Translations under genes and position numbers: made by a program
Part shown: positions 59,113 to 64,000 of the stretch, piece by piece
How positions within the stretch are numbered: position 1 is the first letter of the stretch
Layout: the number at the start of each line of letters is the position of its first letter
Assembly: GCF_013363995.1 (NCBI RefSeq)
Contig: NZ_JABWGO010000002.1
Span: forward strand, 124,001 to 188,000
Direction of reading: 5' to 3'
DNA: 64,000 nucleotides
Source of the DNA: Nonomuraea rhodomycinica
GTDB taxonomy: Bacteria; Actinomycetota; Actinomycetes; Streptosporangiales; Streptosporangiaceae
Notes under the pieces: model-generated
Databases searched by the model: none
What the model saw: the letters and a program-made list of their open reading frames with translations, nothing else
What the model was told of the DNA's origin: nothing

Positions 59113-59694
59113 TCAGCGCCGCTGGGTGCGGAGGTGGATGCGCTCGCCCTGTTTGCCGAAGAGGCTGAGCACCTCGACGCTGCCGCGTCCGGCGGCGCCG
59201 AACCAGTGCGGGATCTGGCAGTCGAACTCGGCCGCCTCTCCCGCTCCCATGACGAAGTCGTGCTCGCCCAGCTTGACGCGCAGCCGCCCGCGCAGCACGT
59301 ACAGCCACTCGTGGCCGGCGTGGGTGCGCAGGTGGGGCTCCTCGTCGTGCGCCGGGATGATCATCTTGTACGCGCGCGGCTCTCCCTGCTGCCGCGACAA
59401 CGGGATCAGCACGCGGCCGTCCTTGCTGGTGGGCTCCTGCGGCACGCGCGGGTCGACGATCCGGGGCGCGGCCACGATCTCGTCGAAGGGGATGCCCAGG
59501 GCCGCGGTGATCGGCAGGAGCAGTTCGAGGCTCGGCTTGCGCTGAGCCGACTCCAGCCGGGACAGCGTGCTGGTCGAGATGCCGGTGGCGCGGGCGAGGT
59601 CGGCCAGGCTGACGCCCTTCCTCTCGCGGGCGCGCCGCAGCCGGGGAGCGATCTGCTCGATCACGGCGCCGACGGTGGGTTGCTGCTCGTCCAT
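59113..59694 (-). CDS. XRE-HTH plus cupin regulator
   Basis: 193-residue PuuR/SutR-like regulator. An N-terminal XRE HTH (about 18-72; RRARERKGVSLADLARATG, STSTLSRLESAQRKPS) is joined to a C-terminal cupin (about 110-185; HLRTHAGHEWLYVLRGRL, DCQIPHWFGA). The cupin probably binds a small molecule. ATG 59694 abuts an 8-bp-arm palindrome (59695-59719), so it is likely autoregulated. It also faces the flavoprotein-MFS operon, its probable target. Confidence 0.88.
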   Translation of the reverse strand: MDEQQPTVGAVIEQIAPRLRRARERKGVSLADLARATGISTSTLSRLESAQRKPSLELLLPITAALGIPFDEIVAAPRIVDPRVPQEPTSKDGRVLIPLSRQQGEPRAYKMIIPAHDEEPHLRTHAGHEWLYVLRGRLRVKLGEHDFVMGAGEAAEFDCQIPHWFGAAGRGSVEVLSLFGKQGERIHLRTQRR

Positions 59695-59719
59695 GGGACG
59701 CAGTCAACCAATGCGTCCC
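59695..59719. promoter_or_regulatory. Palindromic operator of the XRE-cupin regulator
   Basis: GGGACGCA (59695-59702) and TGCGTCCC (59712-59719) flank nine bases, directly upstream of the regulator start and about 65 bp before the divergent flavoprotein gene. Confidence 0.75.
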
Positions 59720-59785
59720 GGAAACGGCAACGAACTTTGTCGATTCCGGTCCATCCTCGCGATGCTCCCGGTGGAGGTGGTCCGA

Positions 59786-60763
59786 GTGGACACGACAACA
59801 GATCCGATGTGGGACGCGATCATCGTCGGCGGTGGGGCCGCCGGCCTGACCGCCGGGGTCGTGCTGGCGCGAGCACGGTTCACGACCCTGGTCGTCGACG
59901 GCGGTGAGCCCCGGAACGGGCCCGCCGGCCACATGCACGGCTACCTGACCCGGGACGGCATGGCGCCGAAGGAGTTCGTCGCGACGGGGCAGGACGAGTT
60001 CGTCCGTTACGGCGGGACGCTCGTGCGGGCGTCGGTGACCGGCGCCCGGCGCGGCCAGGACGGCACGTTCGAGCTGCGGCTCGACGACGACCGCGTGCTG
60101 CGCGCCCGGTCGGTGCTGGTCGCGACGGGGCTGAGTGACGAACTGCCGGACATCCCGGGGCTGTCGGAGCGGTGGGCGTCCGAGGTGCACCACTGCCCGC
60201 ACTGCCATGGCCACGAGGTCCGGGGGCGGGCCGTCGCCGTGATCGGCGGGGCGAGGGCGGCGGTGTCGGCGCACCTGGCCGCGCTGATGCGCCGCCACAG
60301 CTCCTCGGTGACGTTCTGCGTCAACGACGCCGAGGTCGGCGCCGCCGAGCGGCGGCGGCTGACGGCGTACGGGGTGCGCGTGATCGACGGGCGTGTGATC
60401 CGGGTCGCGGGGAACGACGGCACCGCGTACGACGACCCGGTCGTGATCGAGCTCGACGGCGGCCGGACGGTCGCCTGCGAGGCCGTGTTCGTGGCGCCTC
60501 GGCCCGTGCCGCACGACGCGATCCTGACCGCGCTCGGGGCGGCCGAGGACCCGGTCAGCGGGCTCGTCGCCGTCGATCCCCACGGCGCCACGGACGTCCC
60601 CGGGCTCTGGGCGGCCGGGAACGTGGTCAACCCCCGGGCGCAGGTCGTCAGCGCCGCGGGCGCCGGCTCGGCCGCCGCCATCGCCATGTCTGCCTGGCTG
60701 CTCGAACGGGAGCTGTCCGCCGCCGTCCAGGCCGGGGGGCTCGACGCCGGGGGAGCGCTCTGA
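59786..60763 (+). CDS. Thioredoxin-reductase-like FAD/NAD(P) oxidoreductase
   Basis: Flavoprotein of 325 residues. The FAD loop IIVGGGAAGLTAG lies near the start, and VLVATGLSDELPDIPG and VPGLWAAGN later. A redox pair sits in CPHCHGHEVRG (about residues 136-146), the place of the active disulfide. This matches the thiol-oxidase group containing GliT and HlmI as well as thioredoxin reductase relatives. GTG 59786 has GGAGG nine bases upstream; ATG 59762 is an alternative. It overlaps the MFS gene by one base (TGATG), so the two are cotranscribed. Confidence 0.85.
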   Translation: MDTTTDPMWDAIIVGGGAAGLTAGVVLARARFTTLVVDGGEPRNGPAGHMHGYLTRDGMAPKEFVATGQDEFVRYGGTLVRASVTGARRGQDGTFELRLDDDRVLRARSVLVATGLSDELPDIPGLSERWASEVHHCPHCHGHEVRGRAVAVIGGARAAVSAHLAALMRRHSSSVTFCVNDAEVGAAERRRLTAYGVRVIDGRVIRVAGNDGTAYDDPVVIELDGGRTVACEAVFVAPRPVPHDAILTALGAAEDPVSGLVAVDPHGATDVPGLWAAGNVVNPRAQVVSAAGAGSAAAIAMSAWLLERELSAAVQAGGLDAGGAL

Positions 60764-62049
60764 TGGCCGGGACCACCACCACGCGGACGTCCCGGGATGT
60801 TTCCTCAGACCGGTTGCCCGCCGGCGTGTACCTGCTCGGGTTCAGCCTGTTCGCGATGGGGACCGCGGAGTTCCTGCTGGCCGGGGTCCTGCCGGCGGTG
60901 GCCGCCGACCTGGACGTCACGCTGTCCTCGGCCGGGTTCCTGATCACCGCGTTCGCGCTGGGCGTCGTGGTCGGCGGGCCGCCGTTCGCCGTGCTCAGCC
61001 TGCGGTGGCCGCGCCGCACCGCGCTGGTGGCGACCCAGGGACTGTTCGCCGCCGCCATCGTCGCCGGACTGCTCGGCGGGTACGAGGTGCTGCTGCTGAC
61101 GAGGATGGTGTCGGGCATCGCCTACGCGGGCTTCTTCGCCGTCGCGTCGGTGACCGCGATCAGCCTGGTGACGCCGGACCGGAACGCCCGCGCCTCCGGG
61201 GTCGTGGTCAGCGGGCTCAGCGTGGCGATGGTCGCCGGTGGTCCCGCGGGCACGCTGCTCAGCCACTTCACCGAGTGGCGCGGCGGGTTCTGGGCCGTCG
61301 TGGCGCTGACGGCCGCGGGGATCGCCGGCTGTCTCCTCGGGCTCCCCGCCGCCGACCGGCCGTCCGAGCCGAGTGCCGCGTGCGAGCCCGCCACGACGCC
61401 GAGCGTCGCCCGCGAGCCCGCCACGACGCCGAGCGTCGCCCGCGAGCCCGCCACGACGCCGAGCGTCGCGCGGGAGCTCGCCGCGATGCGGCGACCGCTC
61501 CTCTGGGGCATCTACGCGATCACGATCCTGACCACCGCCGCGTACATGATCTCCTTCAACTACCTGGCGGCCATGCTCGCCGACATCACCGCGGTCCCGG
61601 AGGTCTGGGTCCCCGCGATCCTCGCGCTGTTCGGGGTCGGCGCCTTCGTCGGCCTGTCCATCGGCGGGCGCGTCGCCGACCGGCGTCCCCATCTCGCGCT
61701 GCTCGCCGGCGCGGCGGCGATCGTGGTCCTGTCGGTCGTGCTGGCCGTCGTGATGCGGCAGGTCTGGGCGGTGGTGCCCACGGTCTTCCTGATCGGCGTC
61801 GCCGCGTTCGTGCTCAACCCCGCCCTCTACGGACGCGTCTTCGCCATCGCGGCGGACGCGCCGACCCTCGCCGGGGCGACCACCGTGTCGGCGTTCCAGC
61901 TCGGCATCAGCATCACCCCCGTCGTGGCCGCCGTCTCGCTCACGCGGGGCGCCTCCCTCACGTCGGTCTGCCTGATCGGGGCCGGCCTCGCCGTGGCCGC
62001 CGTGCCGTTCATCCTCCTCGATCGGGCACGGCTCCGTCAGGGCAGGTGA
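60763..62049 (+). CDS. MFS efflux transporter (chloramphenicol/arabinose-efflux type)
   Basis: 428-residue major facilitator with 12 predicted helices. The first helices (FSLFAMGTAEFLLAGVLPAVA) resemble DHA1-type Cmx/AraJ transporters. A central cytoplasmic loop between helices 6 and 7 carries three copies of a 10-residue repeat EPATTPSVAR. It is coupled to the flavoprotein upstream and probably controlled by the divergent XRE-cupin regulator. Likely exports a drug or redox-active metabolite. Its 3' end overlaps the convergent AraC gene by 13 bp. Confidence 0.87.
   Translation: MAGTTTTRTSRDVSSDRLPAGVYLLGFSLFAMGTAEFLLAGVLPAVAADLDVTLSSAGFLITAFALGVVVGGPPFAVLSLRWPRRTALVATQGLFAAAIVAGLLGGYEVLLLTRMVSGIAYAGFFAVASVTAISLVTPDRNARASGVVVSGLSVAMVAGGPAGTLLSHFTEWRGGFWAVVALTAAGIAGCLLGLPAADRPSEPSAACEPATTPSVAREPATTPSVAREPATTPSVARELAAMRRPLLWGIYAITILTTAAYMISFNYLAAMLADITAVPEVWVPAILALFGVGAFVGLSIGGRVADRRPHLALLAGAAAIVVLSVVLAVVMRQVWAVVPTVFLIGVAAFVLNPALYGRVFAIAADAPTLAGATTVSAFQLGISITPVVAAVSLTRGASLTSVCLIGAGLAVAAVPFILLDRARLRQGR
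61381..61470. repeat. 30-bp in-frame tandem repeat in the MFS loop
   Basis: Three 30-bp units (61381-61410, 61411-61440, 61441-61470) with GCCACGACGCCGAGCGTCGC common to all; the first and last differ at one or two edge bases. They code for EPATTPSVAR three times in the cytoplasmic loop, so copy number may vary between strains without breaking the frame. Confidence 0.95.
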
Positions 62050-62777
62050 GCCCCCGGGGTGTGGCCGAAGGCGCGGCGGAAGACGTCGATGAACGCGCTC
62101 GCCGACGACCAGCCGCACCGGTGCGCCACGGTCGTCACCGGGGTCTTCTCGGCCAGCAGGACCAGGGCGTGGTACAGGCGCAACTGGGTGCGCCACTGCG
62201 GGAACGTCATGCCGAGGTCGCTCCTGAAGAGCCGTGACAGGGTGCGGTCGCTCGCCCCCACCTGCTTGCCCAGGGCGGCGAGCGTGCGGTCGTCGGCGGG
62301 GTCGGCGCGCAGGATGTCGCACAGCGCCTTCAGCCGCGGCGCGGTCGGGGCGGGCAGGTGCACGGGCTGCTGGGGCGAGGCCCGCAACTGGTCGAGCAGG
62401 ACCGCGCGCAGGCGTCCGCGCTCGGGGCTGTCGTCGTCCGGGGCGCGGGTGTAGGCGAGGATCAGCTCGCGCAGCAGCGGGCCCACGGTCAGCACCGTCG
62501 GCGCGTCCAGGCCGAGCGGGTTGTCGCCCGGCGGCAGGCCGACGAAGTGGAGTTCGAGCTCGCCGTGGGCCCGGTGGGCGTGCACGGTGCCGGCGGGCAC
62601 CCAGATGGCGCGGGTCGCCGGGGCGATCCACGAGCCCGCGTCGGTCGTGATGGCCAGCACCCCGCGCGCGGCGTAGACGATCTGGTGGTCGTCGTGACGG
62701 TGCGCGTCGATGGCCGCCCCTGGCGCCAGCCACCGGGCGTGGGTGGGCGCGGTGGGCTGATGGCGGATGTTCGTCAT
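62037..62777 (-). CDS. AraC-family regulator with N-terminal cupin
   Basis: 246-residue regulator. An N-terminal AraC-type cupin (HRHDDHQIVYAARGVL, IWVPAGTVHAH) precedes two C-terminal HTH motifs (TLAALGKQVGASDRTLSRLF and TTVAHRCGWSSASAFIDVF). ATG 62777 starts it; no strong ribosome site is seen. It overlaps the end of the MFS gene by 13 bp and is divergent from another MFS gene at 62832, which is its likely target. Confidence 0.86.
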   Translation of the reverse strand: MTNIRHQPTAPTHARWLAPGAAIDAHRHDDHQIVYAARGVLAITTDAGSWIAPATRAIWVPAGTVHAHRAHGELELHFVGLPPGDNPLGLDAPTVLTVGPLLRELILAYTRAPDDDSPERGRLRAVLLDQLRASPQQPVHLPAPTAPRLKALCDILRADPADDRTLAALGKQVGASDRTLSRLFRSDLGMTFPQWRTQLRLYHALVLLAEKTPVTTVAHRCGWSSASAFIDVFRRAFGHTPGAHLP

Positions 62778-62831
62778 CACATGGCAGGTTATCGGAAGTA
62801 CGACACCCCGCCTCCGGGCGAGCATGGCGGG

Positions 62832-64000
62832 GTGCGAAAGGATCCAGCTCCCCAGCCTGGCGACAGGGCGATCGCGCTGCTCTCGGTCGGGCATGCCTGC
62901 GTGGACGTCTACCAGGGCGCCGTGGCGGCGCTCGTGCCGTTCTTCGTGGCCGAGCGCGCCTACACCTACGCCGTCGTCTCGGGCGTCGTGCTCGCCGCGT
63001 CGCTGCTGTCCTCGGTGGCGCAGCCGGTGTTCGGCCTGCTCACCGACCGGTGGGCGATGCCGTGGCTGCTGCCCGTCAGCACGCTCCTCGGCGGGGTGGG
63101 CGTCGCGCTGAGCGGGCTGAGCGGCTCGTACGCGCTGACGCTGGCGTTCGTGGCGGTGTCCGGGATCGGGGTCGCCGCCTACCATCCCGAGTCCGCCCGG
63201 GTGGCCCGGATCGCCAGCGGGGGCAGCCACAGCGCGATGGGCTGGTTCTCGCTCGGCGGCAACATCGGCTTCGCCTGCGCGCCGCTCCTGGTCGCGGCCG
63301 TGGTCGCCGGCGGCGGGCTGCGGCTCACGCCGCTGCTCGTGCTGCCCGCTCTTGTGGGAGCCGTGCTGTGCCTGCCCGTCCTGCGCGCCCTGGGACGGCC
63401 GGCGCGCGGCGGCACCGGCGGCGGGCGCTCCGGAGGGAGCGACGACAGGAGGGCGTTCGCGCGGCTGTCGCTGGCCGTGGTCTGCCGGTCGATCGTGTTC
63501 GTGGGGCTGAGCGCGTTCATCTCCTCGTACGTGCCGGAACAGGCCGGCGGCGGGACGGCGGCGGGCACGGCGGCGCTGTTCGTCCTGTACGCGGGCGGAG
63601 CGGTGGGCACCGTGCTGGGCGGCAGGCTCGCCGAGCGCTGGGACCGGGTCACCGTCGTGCGGTGGGCGTACCTGGTGACCGTCGCGGCCGTCGCAGGCGC
63701 CGTGTTCGTCCCGGGGCCGGCGGTCTACCTGTTCGTGGCGCTGACCTCCGCCGGCCTGTACGTGCCGTTCTCGCTCCAGGTCACGCTGGCCCAGGACTAC
63801 CTGCCCTCGCGCGTCGGCACGGCCAGCGGGATCACCCTCGGCCTGACGGTCAGCGTCGGGGGGCTCGCCAGCCCGGTCATCGGCGCGGTCGCCGACGCCA
63901 CCTCGCTGCGCACGGCGCTGGCGCCGCTGGTCGTGCTGCCGTTGCTGGCCTGGCTGCTGTTCCGTACGCTGCCGGAGCCGGCCGTGCGCGAGCCCGTCGC
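62832..64000 (+). CDS. MFS transporter (fosmidomycin-resistance-like), 3' end cut by window
   Basis: Major facilitator open to the right edge (about 389 residues visible). The N-terminus ALLSVGHACVDVYQGAVAALV, with the D in the first helix, matches the Fsr/YfnC group exporting fosmidomycin-like or sugar compounds. Also visible are GVAAYHPESAR, GWFSLGGNIGFACAP and the late DYLPSRVGTASGITLG. GTG 62832 follows GGCGGG closely. It is divergent from the AraC gene, which likely controls it. Confidence 0.82.
   Translation, partial: MRKDPAPQPGDRAIALLSVGHACVDVYQGAVAALVPFFVAERAYTYAVVSGVVLAASLLSSVAQPVFGLLTDRWAMPWLLPVSTLLGGVGVALSGLSGSYALTLAFVAVSGIGVAAYHPESARVARIASGGSHSAMGWFSLGGNIGFACAPLLVAAVVAGGGLRLTPLLVLPALVGAVLCLPVLRALGRPARGGTGGGRSGGSDDRRAFARLSLAVVCRSIVFVGLSAFISSYVPEQAGGGTAAGTAALFVLYAGGAVGTVLGGRLAERWDRVTVVRWAYLVTVAAVAGAVFVPGPAVYLFVALTSAGLYVPFSLQVTLAQDYLPSRVGTASGITLGLTVSVGGLASPVIGAVADATSLRTALAPLVVLPLLAWLLFRTLPEPAVREPV

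Noticed and set aside
1..64000. tRNA, rRNA, CRISPR, transposase or integrase
   Set aside because: No cloverleaf ends with CCA-like context, no regular spacer-repeat array and no DDE or recombinase motif was found on reading. A tRNA in a gap cannot be fully excluded without a covariance search.

Overview
The window is about 73% GC with short gene gaps, GTG/TTG starts and many 4-nt stop/start overlaps. It carries WhiB, actinobacterial two-component and ECF sigma genes, a PspC/LiaF stress module and the conserved pcrA - sucCD - DUF6350 (PerM-like) - purN - purH block known from mycobacteria and streptomycetes. This points to a filamentous or sporangium-forming actinomycete; Streptosporangiaceae (Nonomuraea-like) is my inference, not proven.

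Layout. (1) 1-11652: a cell-surface glycan locus. Pseudaminic-acid-type nonulosonate genes (pseB partial, pseF, pseG, pseI, pseH) are followed by a GT2 glycosyltransferase, a CDP-alcohol phosphatidyltransferase, a PAPS-type sulfotransferase, a GT4 glycosyltransferase and a GT2-TagF fusion. Together they suggest a nonulosonate-containing, possibly sulfated, polyol-phosphate (teichoic-like) wall polymer. (2) 11768-16383: a form II molybdenum hydroxylase operon coxS-L-M-G. (3) 16528-20299: a small membrane protein and a PspC/LiaF membrane protein, divergent from a PspC-domain histidine kinase and its LuxR-type regulator. (4) 20358-25576: GCS2 ligase, zinc metallopeptidase lipoprotein, WhiB, CPBP protease, a VapBC toxin-antitoxin pair with a palindromic operator, and a PIG-L deacetylase. 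(5) 25795-43672: core genes (pcrA, L,D-transpeptidase, galE, sucCD, DUF6350, purN, purH, a ROK protein, folD), interrupted by a type VII secretion-like WXG/YbaB/Pro-Thr-rich island at 36424-38542. (6) 43796-64000: an accessory arm of small regulator-plus-enzyme units (TetR, AraC, XRE-cupin, ECF sigma with VOC, cupin, hydrolase, quinone reductase, flavoprotein and MFS genes). Several of these have clear palindromic operators.

The most unusual pattern seen directly is that short tandem duplications repeatedly sit on or just after gene 3' ends, several of them copying the stop codon (2594-2633, 7847-7934, 11745-11789, 24805-24890, 55947-55976). Related tandem arrays lie in other gaps (22524-22583, 22979-23182, 25601-25710, 34335-34418, 43686-43706). 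A separate 75-bp dispersed intergenic repeat with two hairpins occurs at 43796-43870 and 46426-46500. No rRNA, tRNA, CRISPR array, integrase or transposase was recognised. Genes at both ends are cut by the window: pseB on the left and an MFS transporter on the right.
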